DNA of 64,000 nt from JAWXBM01 sp034440115 (GCA_034440115.1 JAWXBM010000010.1:10676-74675); one strand, 5' to 3'. Shown: positions 1-8,121, counted from the stretch's first letter. Notes: a model not told the origin generated them from the sequence alone. Numbers and translations: made by a program.

Positions 1-567
1 CAACTGCAACCCAATACGCTGGTAAATGGCCTCCAGGCTGGCCAGGGTTTCACGCAATGCAACAATTTTGCTCGTTTGGGCACGATTGATGTGCTCGTAG
101 TAAGCCAGCATGCGGCTGAGCTCGGTTGGGCTGTCCTGGTTGAACACCAGCTTCAGTCGCGATTGCCGCGACAGCCGGTAAGTAGCACCGATCTGCTCAG
201 CCAGTTGTTGCTGATCGATATGCAGTTGTTGTAATTGTTGCTCGCGTTCTGTTTCCAACCGGGCCAGCTCTGTGCTGTGTTCGGCCAATTGTGTATCCAA
301 TTCGCGAATGGCCTGGCTGGATTGCTGAATGGATAGATCCAACTGTTTCAGTTGATCCTGTTCAATGCGATGATCAGAGCGTGCCGCCAGAAGGCTTTGC
401 TGCAGTTGCTGAATGTCCTGTTGCAACTGCGCCAGTTGTTGTTCTATTTCCTGCTGGCGCGGTGATGCTGTGCCTTTGTTTTGTGCTATCAGGGCTGGAG
501 CAGCACACCAGTTCATGAGCAGTAACCATAACGCCAAACTGGCCTGGTTCAACTTCAGCCGCTGCAT
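1..567 (-). CDS. envC: Murein hydrolase activator EnvC, N-terminal part (cut by window edge)
   Basis: Reading the minus strand from an ATG at 567 gives 189 open codons running off the left edge. The protein starts with a hydrophobic export signal (roughly residues 10-28, ending near ALIAQN) followed by a long Gln/Leu/Glu-rich coiled coil with heptad spacing. That is the periplasmic coiled coil by which EnvC-type proteins bind FtsEX and activate the septal amidases AmiA and AmiB. The C-terminal LytM (M23-like) domain would lie outside the window, so its presence is not seen. The start lies 6 bases after the gpmI stop, so the two are probably co-transcribed, as gpmM-envC are in E. coli. The family call comes from the coiled coil plus this neighbour. 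Confidence 0.8.
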   Translation of the reverse strand, partial: MQRLKLNQASLALWLLLMNWCAAPALIAQNKGTASPRQQEIEQQLAQLQQDIQQLQQSLLAARSDHRIEQDQLKQLDLSIQQSSQAIRELDTQLAEHSTELARLETEREQQLQQLHIDQQQLAEQIGATYRLSRQSRLKLVFNQDSPTELSRMLAYYEHINRAQTSKIVALRETLASLEAIYQRIGLQL

Positions 568-573
568 ACCGAT

Positions 574-2121
574 CTATTCAAGTTCGGCTACCAACAACGA
601 TTGTCCGGTCATTTCAGCGGGTTGTTGCAATGCCAGCAGGTGCAGTATGGTAGGCGCAATATCGCGCAGCGCACCGCCTGCCTTCAGGTGACCGGGCCGA
701 CCACGGAACAGCAGGGGTACGGGGTTAGTAGTATGGGCGGTAAGGGCTTGTCCGCTGATCGGGTCCAGCATTTGCTCAACATTGCCGTGATCGGCTGTGA
801 TCAACAACTCGCCATCACATTCATCAACGGCTTGCACCACGACACTAAGGCATTGGTCGACCGCTTCAACCGCCGCCATGGCAGCCTGCATTTTGCCGCT
901 GTGTCCCACCATGTCGGGATTGGCTATGTTGCAGATGATGACGTCAAACTCGCCCGAGCGGATCGCCTGTGCCAGTCGATCAGCCAACTCTGGTGCGCTC
1001 ATCTCAGGTTGTAAGTCATAGGTGGCCACCTTGGGTGAGGGTATCAGTATGCGTTGCTCCAGTGGAAATGGTTCTTCCCGGCCACCATTGAAGAAAAATG
1101 TGACGTGCGCATATTTTTCCGTTTCTGCAATGCGTAACTGCTTCAATCCCTGTTCAGCCAATATTTCGCCCAACAGTCGTGGTAGTTCCTCTGACGCAAA
1201 GGCGATGCTGACCGGTAAGCCTTTCTGGTATTCGGTCATGCAGACAAATGCCGTCAATTCAGGCTTACGGCGCTTGAAACCAATGAAAGGATCATCGACG
1301 AAAGCGCGGGTTATCTCGCGCGCCCGATCAGCCCGGAAGTTGATGAAAATAACACTGTCACCATTCGCAACTGGTGCAGCACCTGCGATTACCGTGGGCT
1401 GCACAAATTCATCGTTTTCATGGCGTGCATAGGCTTGCTGCAAAGCCTCGATCGCCGAATCAGCGTGAGCATTGGCTTGGGCGTCAGCAACAGCCAGATA
1501 TGCCCGCTCAACGCGATCCCAGCGCTGGTCGCGGTCCATGGCGTAATAGCGTCCGGAAACCGAATTGATATGCACTCCGCCCAGTTCATCAGCCAGGGCT
1601 TGCAAGGCGATTATGGAGCCCGCGGCGCTACGCGGTGGCGTATCGCGGCCATCCAGGAACAGGTGCAGGGCGATTTTTTTGGCACCGCGCTCGGACGCCA
1701 ATCTGACCGTGGCCTGGAAATGCTCGGCATGACTGTGCACTCCACCGGGTGAAAGCAAACCCATGATATGCACGGTGCCTTTTTCGGCTATTGCTGCATC
1801 TATACCGGAGCAAAGCGCTTCGTTGCGTGCAAAGCTGCCATCGCTGATGGCCAGGCTGATGCGGCTGAAGTCCTGGTAGACAATACGACCCGCGCCGATG
1901 TTCATATGGCCAACCTCGGAGTTACCCATCTGTCCGGCGGGTAAACCTACAGCTTCCCCGGAAGTGTCCAGCAGGGTATGTGGGTTTTCACGCCACAAAC
2001 GATCCCAGCAAGGTGTATGCGCTTGTGCAATGGCATTATGTTCGGTTTCTTCACGGTAACCCCAACCATCCAGGATCATGAGTACCAGTGGCTTTTTCTG
2101 GAGTTTGGTTTTGTTTGACAT
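574..2121 (-). CDS. gpmI: 2,3-bisphosphoglycerate-independent phosphoglycerate mutase
   Basis: Interconverts 3- and 2-phosphoglycerate in cytosolic glycolysis and gluconeogenesis, using Mn2+ and a phosphoserine intermediate. The 515-residue length is normal for the family. Near the N terminus MILDGWGYREE supplies the first metal-binding Asp (D18), and QMGNSEVGH carries the catalytic Ser (S68). GGVHSHAEH and FLDGRDTPPRS line the substrate site, and ITADHGNVEQM near the C terminus is the second metal motif of the alkaline-phosphatase fold. The ATG has a good ribosome site (AGGAATC) upstream. It is the first gene of a minus-strand pair with envC and is divergent from the rhodanese gene. Confidence 0.97.
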   Translation of the reverse strand: MSNKTKLQKKPLVLMILDGWGYREETEHNAIAQAHTPCWDRLWRENPHTLLDTSGEAVGLPAGQMGNSEVGHMNIGAGRIVYQDFSRISLAISDGSFARNEALCSGIDAAIAEKGTVHIMGLLSPGGVHSHAEHFQATVRLASERGAKKIALHLFLDGRDTPPRSAAGSIIALQALADELGGVHINSVSGRYYAMDRDQRWDRVERAYLAVADAQANAHADSAIEALQQAYARHENDEFVQPTVIAGAAPVANGDSVIFINFRADRAREITRAFVDDPFIGFKRRKPELTAFVCMTEYQKGLPVSIAFASEELPRLLGEILAEQGLKQLRIAETEKYAHVTFFFNGGREEPFPLEQRILIPSPKVATYDLQPEMSAPELADRLAQAIRSGEFDVIICNIANPDMVGHSGKMQAAMAAVEAVDQCLSVVVQAVDECDGELLITADHGNVEQMLDPISGQALTAHTTNPVPLLFRGRPGHLKAGGALRDIAPTILHLLALQQPAEMTGQSLLVAELE

Positions 2122-2317
2122 ACTGGATTCCTGGCTGATTATTTGCGGCTGCGTATGAAAACTTGTAATTTGCGGTGGCAGTCACCACTTGTAACGGGCT
2201 GGCTTTGCCCGGTAAGGGTGCAATTATTCCACAAACTGTCGGCTGGGTTTATCGCAGGCTCGGTGTTATTGGAAAACGCGCACTTTTGCAGGTGCGCAAA
2301 ATCATTAGAACAGGATT

Positions 2318-2767
2318 GTGGCAGAACAGGATATTGGTGCAATGGAACAGGTATTAGAATTCATCAGCAAACACCCGCTATTGTCCGGTGGTTTTGTAGC
2401 CGTGCTGGGCTTGTTGATCTGGACCGAGATTCATCGTAAGTTGCAGGGCTTGCAGGAGCTGAGTCCGGCTCAAGTGGTGGCATGGATGAACGATTCGGAC
2501 ACCGTGCTGGTTGATGTTTCGGCAGCAGCGGATTTTAACAAAGGACATATTCTGAATGCCCGTAATATGGCCTTGTCGCGCATACAGAGTCCAGATGCTG
2601 AAGTGCAGAAAATGCTGAAATCAAAACTGGTAGTGGTATGCAAAACCGGACAAACCTCAGTTCAGGCTGCTGCTGCCCTGAAGAAACAAGGCGCCAACGA
2701 TGTAGCCATTCTGAAAGGTGGAATGGCACGTTGGTTGGGCGATCAATACCCGGTTACGCGTAAGTAA
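2318..2767 (+). CDS. yibN: Membrane-anchored rhodanese-like protein (YibN family)
   Basis: A 149-residue protein with one N-terminal membrane segment (about residues 20-36) and a single rhodanese domain facing the cytosol. The active-site loop reads VVVCKTGQTS, so the catalytic Cys is present and sulfurtransferase activity is possible; the physiological substrate is not known for the family. Translation can start at the GTG at 2318 or at the ATG at 2342 (protein then begins MEQVLEFISKHP, closer in length to E. coli YibN). The order yibN-secB-gpsA matches E. coli, but grxC, which lies between yibN and secB there, is absent. Confidence 0.85.
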   Translation: MAEQDIGAMEQVLEFISKHPLLSGGFVAVLGLLIWTEIHRKLQGLQELSPAQVVAWMNDSDTVLVDVSAAADFNKGHILNARNMALSRIQSPDAEVQKMLKSKLVVVCKTGQTSVQAAAALKKQGANDVAILKGGMARWLGDQYPVTRK

Positions 2768-2927
2768 GTAATCACTGTAAACGCTGTCAATAAACCCAAG
2801 CTTTAAAACAGCTAATCCGCTGTTCGTGGAGGGTTCAACTGGCCAAGCTATTGATCAGGTGGGATAATCCACGACCTTGCCAGTCCGGGCAACGGACTGG
2901 CCCATAAACTTAAAGAGCGAAAATATC

Positions 2928-3485
2928 ATGGCAGAAGAAAATCAGGCAGCAGCGGCAGGCATCAACCCCGAACAGGCTGCAAGCGCACAGTTCCAAATCC
3001 AGAAGCTTTACGTGAAAGATGTGTCTTTCGAATTACCCAATGCGCCGGAAATTTTCCAGGAGCAGGGTCAGGCAGACGTCAAGATGAGCCTGGCGCAGCG
3101 GGTTGAAGATATGGGCGAAAACCTCATGGAAGTGGTGCTGACCATTACCGTCACCGCTTCCATAGGTGAAAAAACGGCTTATCTGGCTGAAATCGCCCAG
3201 GCAGGCATATTCCTGGTGGCCGGTTTTAACGAGCAGATGAAACATATGGTTATGAACACCATGTGCCCTAATACCTTGTTTCCCTATGCACGTCGGGCCA
3301 TTTCAGCCATGGTCTCCGACGGCGGATTCCCGCCGCTGGTGCTGCAGCCGGTGAATTTTGAGCAACTTTACGCCAAGCGCATGCAGGATATGGTCAGTCA
3401 GCAAGGTGGGCAACAAGGTGGGCAGCAGAATGGTACTGGCAGCACTACGGGCGATGCGACTGCCGAATTCAATACCCAGGTTTGA
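2928..3485 (+). CDS. secB: Protein-export chaperone SecB
   Basis: Tetrameric cytosolic chaperone that keeps preproteins unfolded and hands them to SecA. The core from FQIQKLYVKDVSFELPNAP through CPNTLFPYARRAISAM and GGFPPLVLQPVNFEQLY is typical SecB. The chosen ATG gives 185 residues and follows a purine-rich site (TAAAGAGCG); a longer in-frame reading from 2877 lacks family similarity at its N terminus. The tail after about residue 160 is Gln/Gly-rich and longer than in E. coli (155 residues). It sits between yibN and gpsA, the usual neighbourhood. Confidence 0.96.
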   Translation: MAEENQAAAAGINPEQAASAQFQIQKLYVKDVSFELPNAPEIFQEQGQADVKMSLAQRVEDMGENLMEVVLTITVTASIGEKTAYLAEIAQAGIFLVAGFNEQMKHMVMNTMCPNTLFPYARRAISAMVSDGGFPPLVLQPVNFEQLYAKRMQDMVSQQGGQQGGQQNGTGSTTGDATAEFNTQV

Positions 3486-3538
3486 TCGTGTTGCCACGGG
3501 CAGACCTTCGTGCTCGCCGTGACGGCTGAGACAGTGCA

Positions 3539-4534
3539 ATGAAAATTGCCGTAATCGGCGCCGGATCCTGGGGCACTGCACTGGCCATACAATTGGCCAG
3601 AAGCGGCGTGCACAGCCTGCTATGGGGCCGCAATGCGGCGAATATGGCCTTGCTGCAGCAACAAGCCTGCAATCAGCGCTTTCTGCCAGGCATCACTTTT
3701 CCCGACAACCTGCAGGTTGACCCCGACTTGCAGCGTGTGGTCGAGCGCGCTGATGAAATCTTGTTGGCAGTTCCCAGCCATGCTTTTGCTGAGGTGCTGG
3801 AGCAAATTGTACCGGGGTTACGGCCAGGGCAGGGGGTTGCGTGGGCCTGCAAAGGTTTGCAGCCTGGAACCGGTCGATTGTTACATCAGGCAGCGCGGGA
3901 CCTGCTGGGCGCCGAGCGGCCTTTGGCGGTAGTAACCGGCCCATCGTTTGCCATCGAAGTGGCACGTGGCTTGCCCACTGCCGTCACAGTGGCTGGTACC
4001 GAAGAGTTATTTTGCCGCAAGATTGCGCAGGCCTTGCACAGCGGATATTTCCGCGCCTATACCAGCGATGACATCATCGGCGCTGAACTGGGTGGGGCGG
4101 TCAAAAACGTACTGGCAGTAGCAACCGGGATCTCTGATGGCATGGGTCTGGGGAACAACGCGCGCGCAGCGTTAGTTACGCGGGGTATGGCTGAAATGTT
4201 ACGCCTGGGCCGCGAACTGAAGGCCAATGAGCAGACTTTGATTGGGTTGGCAGGTTTGGGCGACCTGGTTTTAACCTGTACCGGCGACCTGTCGCGCAAC
4301 CGGCGCCTGGGATTGGACCTGGGGGCAGGCAAAAATCTGCTGGAAAGTCTGCGCGCCATAGGCCAGGTAGTAGAAGGCGTCAGCACCTCTGAAGAAATCT
4401 GGCGCATGGCGCAGCGTCACAACGTCGATATGCCCATATCCCAACAAGTCTACGGCATCATCCACAAGTCTTTGAGCCCTGAACAATGCCTGCGTGATTT
4501 GTTGGCGCGCGAGCAGAAGCCCGAAACGATTTAA
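3539..4534 (+). CDS. gpsA: NAD(P)-dependent glycerol-3-phosphate dehydrogenase
   Basis: Reduces dihydroxyacetone phosphate to sn-glycerol 3-phosphate, the backbone for phospholipid synthesis. The 331-residue protein opens with the Rossmann motif GAGSWGTALA (residues 7-16). GGAVKNVLAVATGISDGMGLG contains the catalytic Lys, and the LGDLVLTCTGDLSRNRRLG segment is a family signature. It begins 53 bases after secB and is probably co-transcribed with it. Downstream is a structured convergent intergenic region shared with trmL. Confidence 0.97.
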   Translation: MKIAVIGAGSWGTALAIQLARSGVHSLLWGRNAANMALLQQQACNQRFLPGITFPDNLQVDPDLQRVVERADEILLAVPSHAFAEVLEQIVPGLRPGQGVAWACKGLQPGTGRLLHQAARDLLGAERPLAVVTGPSFAIEVARGLPTAVTVAGTEELFCRKIAQALHSGYFRAYTSDDIIGAELGGAVKNVLAVATGISDGMGLGNNARAALVTRGMAEMLRLGRELKANEQTLIGLAGLGDLVLTCTGDLSRNRRLGLDLGAGKNLLESLRAIGQVVEGVSTSEEIWRMAQRHNVDMPISQQVYGIIHKSLSPEQCLRDLLAREQKPETI

Positions 4535-4537
4535 TAA

Positions 4538-4680
4538 AGCTCTGAATAAATCCATCCAGGATTTCCCACAGCGCGGAAAGTGAAAAGCGTGGTTTTCACT
4601 TTCCTTCATTTTCAATGAGTTGCTCACATTGAAGATGGCGACACTTCCCTGTGTCGCTGGAAGCTCTGCATAAATCAGAG
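4538..4680. repeat. Composite intergenic repeat with nested hairpins between gpsA and trmL
   Basis: Two near-identical direct copies of AGCTCTG(A/C)ATAAATC (about 4538-4551 and 4662-4676) bracket a stretch packed with inverted repeats: AAATCC/GGATTT at 4547-4563, a perfect 12-bp stem (4575-4586 with 4593-4604, 6-nt loop), GCGACAC/GTGTCGC (4638-4644 with 4651-4657) and CTCTG/CAGAG (4664-4668 with 4676-4680). A related copy, CTCTGA-ATAAA-TCAGAG, lies at 56780-56796. The arrangement suggests a dispersed palindromic (REP- or MITE-like) element that may also terminate both convergent genes. Confidence 0.55.
4575..4610. terminator. Candidate bidirectional terminator, gpsA/trmL
   Basis: A perfect 12-bp inverted repeat with a 6-nt loop (4575-4604) lies between convergent genes. 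The arms are A/T-rich at the loop, and the plus side is followed by TTCATTTTC rather than a clean T run. Termination activity is inferred from position and stem strength. Confidence 0.5.
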
Positions 4681-4699
4681 ATTCCCTCACCAATTCCCG

Positions 4700-5167
4700 T
4701 TAGATTTCCAGGCCGGTAAAGCCCCCTTGCCGTAGGGCCTCATACAGGGCGATGGCTACCGTATTGGACAGATTCAGACTGCGACTGCTGGCCTGCATGG
4801 GTAAACACAATACGCGATCATCACCTGCTATCTGTAGCATCTTGCCGGGTAAGCCACGACTTTCAGGCCCAAATAACAAACCGTCTCCGTCACAATAAGC
4901 TACCTGGTCATAGCGCTTTTTACCCTTGGTAGAAAAAGCCCACAGCGGTATTCGCGGATGTTGCTGGCAGTATTCCTGCCAATTTTTGTACTGTGTGACC
5001 CTGGCCATATCGTGATAGTCCAGACCGGCACGCCGCAGTTGGGCATTTTCCAGATTAAAGCCGCAGGGACCAACCAGATGCAAGTGCGTTGCCGTGTTGG
5101 CGCACAGGCGAATGATGTTGCCAGTGTTTGGAGGAATTTCCGGTTGAAATAAAATGACATTTAACAT
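4700..5167 (-). CDS. trmL: tRNA (cytidine(34)-2'-O)-methyltransferase TrmL
   Basis: SPOUT-class methyltransferase that 2'-O-methylates the wobble base of tRNA-Leu isoacceptors with S-adenosylmethionine. The 155-residue length is exactly that of the family. Motifs seen are PEIPPNTGN (residues 9-17), LLFGPESRGLP (about 97-107) and SLNLSNTVAIALYE near the C terminus, which form the knotted cofactor site. Convergent with gpsA; in E. coli the same gene lies a few genes downstream of gpsA. Confidence 0.95.
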   Translation of the reverse strand: MLNVILFQPEIPPNTGNIIRLCANTATHLHLVGPCGFNLENAQLRRAGLDYHDMARVTQYKNWQEYCQQHPRIPLWAFSTKGKKRYDQVAYCDGDGLLFGPESRGLPGKMLQIAGDDRVLCLPMQASSRSLNLSNTVAIALYEALRQGGFTGLEI

Positions 5168-5374
5168 GTTATACAGCCTGCCATGAGCAATGGTGAAAAA
5201 GCGAGAAAATATCGGTTGCTGAATTTGCGATAAAGCGAAAGGGCTTAGCCGTGCGAATTTTGCTCGGTGAGGCTTGTGAACAATCGATTAAGAATTGAAC
5301 AGTATTTTTCTAACTATATGAAACAAATATATTAAAAACAAAATATGGGTGTTTTAGTCCGCTAACAAAGACAT

Positions 5375-5403
5375 TTGACAGCCTCAGGGTGTGGGTATAT
5401 TGT
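5375..5403 (+). promoter_or_regulatory. Predicted sigma70 promoter of nrdJ
   Basis: A perfect -35 hexamer TTGACA (5375-5380) is followed after 17 bases by TATTGT (5398-5403); TATATT two bases earlier is an alternative. The predicted start site falls inside or just before the NrdR-like box at 5416-5431. The rest of the 348-bp gap upstream of nrdJ is AT-rich and holds no convincing gene. Confidence 0.55.
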
Positions 5404-5415
5404 TTACACCCGCTG

Positions 5416-5431
5416 ACACAACATCTTGTGT
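5416..5431 (+). promoter_or_regulatory. NrdR-box-like operator
   Basis: The 16-mer ACACAACATCTTGTGT agrees closely with the NrdR box consensus (ACAC, A/T-rich centre, GTGT). NrdR is the ATP/dATP-sensing repressor of bacterial ribonucleotide reductase operons. It normally binds two boxes; the only candidate partner upstream, around 5390-5405, matches on one half only. Position at the likely transcription start suits a repressor site. Confidence 0.65.
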
Positions 5432-5515
5432 CATAAAAAAAAGTGGAGCACAATGGCTTGTGCCCCAAATTAAGTATCTTAATAAATAAAACCAAATAAT
5501 TAGACGGTAAAAGTG

Positions 5516-7663
5516 ATGAGCAGCGTTCAAGCCGAGGCGATTGACATTGATTCACAAGACATTCCTCTACAGGAAGCATCCCTGGACATCTGGGATAAGA
5601 AGTATCGACTGAAGTCCAGAACCGGGGAGCATATCGACGCAACGATAGATGATACTTTCATCCGCGTCGCGCGCGCCCTGTCTGACGTAGAGCCAAGCGA
5701 AGAAAAGCGCGCACTCTGGAACGGAGAATTTCTCTGGGCCTTAAGGCGTGGTGCCATACCCGCTGGCCGGATCACCTCCAATGCCGGTGCGCAAGCTCAC
5801 AAACCTGCCACATCCACCATCAATTGCACCGTGTCGGGAACCATTACCGATTCGATGAACGGCATTCTGGAAAAAGTGCATGAAGCCGGGCTGACCCTGA
5901 AAGCCGGTTGTGGCATCGGCTACGAATTCTCCACTTTGCGCCCCAAGGGTGCTTACGTCTCCGGTGCGGGGGCTTATACCTCTGGTCCGCTGAGCTTCAT
6001 GGACATCTACGACAAGATGTGTTTCACCGTCTCTTCGGCTGGTGGCCGTCGTGGTGCGCAGATGGCCACCTTTGAAATCGGCCACCCTGACGTGATGGAG
6101 TTCATTCGCGCCAAGCGTGAAGATGGTCGCTTACGCCAGTTCAATTGTTCGCTGCTGATTACCGATGAATTTATTCATGCAGTGCAGAATAACGAAACCT
6201 GGTCGCTGACCTTTCCCGTAAATGAACACGAAGCTCTGGAGCTGGACCTCGATAACCCGGACCAGGTGCTATGGCGTGAATGGCCACAAACGGAAGGCTA
6301 TGTTAAGCGGGATGACGGGTTGGTTGCCTGCCGTATCTACAAAACCATTCCGGCAAAGCGGCTGTGGGACATGATCATGTCTTCCACTTACGATTTCGCC
6401 GAGCCTGGCTTCATCCTGGTTGATCGCATCAACGAGATGAACAACAACTGGTTCTGCGAAAACATTCGGGCCACCAACCCCTGCGGCGAGCAGCCTCTGC
6501 CGCCTTATGGAGCCTGTTTGCTGGGTTCGATCAACCTCACACGTTTTGTAGAGCGGCCTTTTACCAAAGAAGTCAAATTTAACTGGGAAGCTTATCGTAA
6601 AGTCGTGCGCATATTTACCCGCATGCTGGATAATGTAGTTGAAATCAATGGTTTGCCGCTTGGCAAGCAAAGAGATGAAATCCAGCGCAAGCGCCGGCAT
6701 GGTATGGGCTTTCTGGGCCTTGGTTCTACCCTGAGCCTCATGGGCATGAGCTACGGCTCAGCAGAGTCGCTGGAGTTTACCGAACGCGTGTCGCGGGAAA
6801 TGGCTCTGGCGGGTTGGGAAGAGGGCCTGGAATTAGCTCGCGAAAGAGGTGCTGCGCCCATTATGAACGAGATGTTTACCGTCAGCGGTGACATGCTGCG
6901 CCTTCGTCCGGAAATGCTCGATGATGGTTATCAGGTCGGCGACCAGATTCCGGGCCGTTTGTTGCATGCGCGTTATAGCCGTTACATGCAAAGAGTGGCC
7001 GAGTATGCCCCTGATTTGGTCAAGGCACTTGCAGAAGAAGGTGCGCGCTTTACCCACCACTCGTCTATTGCACCAACTGGTACGATTTCCTTGTCATTGG
7101 GTAATAATGTTTCCAACGGCATCGAGCCGAGCTTCGCACATCATTACAGCCGAAATGTGATTCGCGAAGGGCGCAAGACCAAAGAAAAAGTCGAGGTTTT
7201 CAGCTATGAGTTGCTGGCTTACCGTCATTTGGTCAATCCCCGGGCTATGCCTTATGCCTCCGAGGAAAGCTGCAAGCTGCCAGATTATTTTCGGACGGCG
7301 GAAGATATTTCGCCCAAGCAACATGTGGATATCCAGGCAGCGGCCCAGAAGTGGATCGATTCTTCCATTTCCAAGACAGCCAACGTGCCCACCGATTTTC
7401 CTTTTGATGAATTCAAGGATATCTATCTGTATGCACATAGCAGCGGCCTGAAAGGCTGCACGACATTCCGCTTCAACCCGGAAGCATTTCAGGGTGTGCT
7501 GGTGCAGGAACGCGATCTGGAAAATACCACCTACCGTTTTGTGTTGGATGATGGTCAGGTGGTTGAACTGAAAGGCAACGAAGAAATCGAGTACGACGGC
7601 GAAACCCATAATGCCGCCAACCTTTTTGACGCGCTCAAGGAAGGCTATTACGGCAAGTTTTGA
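5516..7663 (+). CDS. nrdJa: Adenosylcobalamin-dependent ribonucleotide reductase, catalytic part NrdJa
   Basis: Class II ribonucleotide reductase making deoxyribonucleotides with a B12-generated thiyl radical, so it works with or without oxygen. The 715-residue protein holds the catalytic barrel: STINCTVSG with redox Cys104, GCGIGYEFSTLRPKGAYVSG, NPCGEQP with Cys323 (likely thiyl radical site and neighbouring Glu), CLLGSINL with Cys334, and GLKGCTTFRFN with Cys648. The zinc-binding C-terminal part found in full-length NrdJ is absent and is encoded by the next gene. GTG at 5513 is an alternative start directly before the ATG. Probably controlled by NrdR through the box upstream. Expected to need NrdJb for turnover, as in Pseudomonas aeruginosa. 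Confidence 0.95.
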   Translation: MSSVQAEAIDIDSQDIPLQEASLDIWDKKYRLKSRTGEHIDATIDDTFIRVARALSDVEPSEEKRALWNGEFLWALRRGAIPAGRITSNAGAQAHKPATSTINCTVSGTITDSMNGILEKVHEAGLTLKAGCGIGYEFSTLRPKGAYVSGAGAYTSGPLSFMDIYDKMCFTVSSAGGRRGAQMATFEIGHPDVMEFIRAKREDGRLRQFNCSLLITDEFIHAVQNNETWSLTFPVNEHEALELDLDNPDQVLWREWPQTEGYVKRDDGLVACRIYKTIPAKRLWDMIMSSTYDFAEPGFILVDRINEMNNNWFCENIRATNPCGEQPLPPYGACLLGSINLTRFVERPFTKEVKFNWEAYRKVVRIFTRMLDNVVEINGLPLGKQRDEIQRKRRHGMGFLGLGSTLSLMGMSYGSAESLEFTERVSREMALAGWEEGLELARERGAAPIMNEMFTVSGDMLRLRPEMLDDGYQVGDQIPGRLLHARYSRYMQRVAEYAPDLVKALAEEGARFTHHSSIAPTGTISLSLGNNVSNGIEPSFAHHYSRNVIREGRKTKEKVEVFSYELLAYRHLVNPRAMPYASEESCKLPDYFRTAEDISPKQHVDIQAAAQKWIDSSISKTANVPTDFPFDEFKDIYLYAHSSGLKGCTTFRFNPEAFQGVLVQERDLENTTYRFVLDDGQVVELKGNEEIEYDGETHNAANLFDALKEGYYGKF

Positions 7664-7695
7664 GTGCATGGCCTGAAAAGGCAGACGAACAACGG

Positions 7696-7829
7696 AGGTG
7701 TACCGAAGTACATGGAAGTGCACCTAGTAAAATAAAAATAAACTACCAGGGATAAAGAGACGGCCAGGGATGTTTTGGGAACCGTCAATCTAAATGGAGG
7801 TGTATCGTACAAGGACGTACACCTTTTTT
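7696..7829 (+). repeat. Twin hairpin repeat ending in a terminator-like stem
   Basis: Two hairpins with the same arm sequence stand about 100 bp apart: AGGTGTAC with GTGCACCT (7696-7703 and 7718-7725) and AGGTGTA with TACACCT (7798-7804 and 7818-7824). The second runs into six T residues (7824-7829), so it can act as an intrinsic terminator after nrdJa. Between them CCAGGGAT occurs twice (7746-7753, 7764-7771). Repetition of both elements suggests a dispersed palindromic repeat rather than a simple terminator. Confidence 0.5.
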
Positions 7830-7845
7830 CGGTCAGAACCCAAAA

Positions 7846-8031
7846 CTCAGACTTGAACTGAGAAAGGCCGAACAGATACACAGGCTTATGCCTGGCCAGA
7901 GCTTGAGGCTCAGTCAGGACTGGCCGGAGAGGATTGGGGAGCGCCGTTGAATCGCCACCAACACGGAAGTAGTGGCGAGTCTTTACACTACGCTAACCGA
8001 ATAAAACTAAAACAGAAAGCCAGGCCCGGCT
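7846..8031 (+). ncRNA. Candidate structured RNA between nrdJa and nrdJb (HEARO/omega-RNA-like?)
   Basis: The segment folds into ordered helices readable by eye: CTCAG/CTGAG (7846-7850 with 7858-7862); a long-range closing helix GCCTGGC with GCCAGGC (7890-7896 with 8019-8025); inside it GGCCAG/CTGGCC (7894-7899 with 7920-7925), GAGC/GCTC (7899-7902 with 7908-7911) and CGCCAC/GTGGCG (7953-7958 with 7972-7977); and a possible pseudoknot between CCGT (7944-7947) and ACGG (7963-7966). Some helices exclude each other, which leaves room for switching. Single-stranded parts such as CTAACCGAATAAAACTAA resemble, from memory, the HEARO RNAs linked to IscB elements. No IscB or other ORF lies here. The structure is what I see; the family name is a guess. 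Confidence 0.45.
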
Positions 8032-8121
8032 CAATATAACTGGTCCCGCATGCAATTGTTGCAACAGTTCGCTGTAGAATGAAGTAAGAGCAATAAAAAC
8101 CACCGCGCAGGTTTATAGAAT

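Noticed and set aside
1022..1432. Plus-strand 136-residue ORF inside gpmI
   Set aside because: Lies fully antisense to gpmI, with no similarity or ribosome site. The same holds for other long antisense ORFs within gpsA, dxs, accA, mutS and htpG.
7890..8031. Cobalamin riboswitch before nrdJb
   Set aside because: The gene's B12 dependence made this attractive, but the conserved B12 box (GCCACTG) and the riboswitch core are not present in recognisable form.
7664..8121. Intron or intein-like disruption of a single nrdJ gene
   Set aside because: nrdJa has its own stop at a natural domain end, nrdJb has its own ATG with an in-frame stop just before it, and no group I core or group II domain V pattern was recognised. 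Split NrdJ is normal in Pseudomonas.
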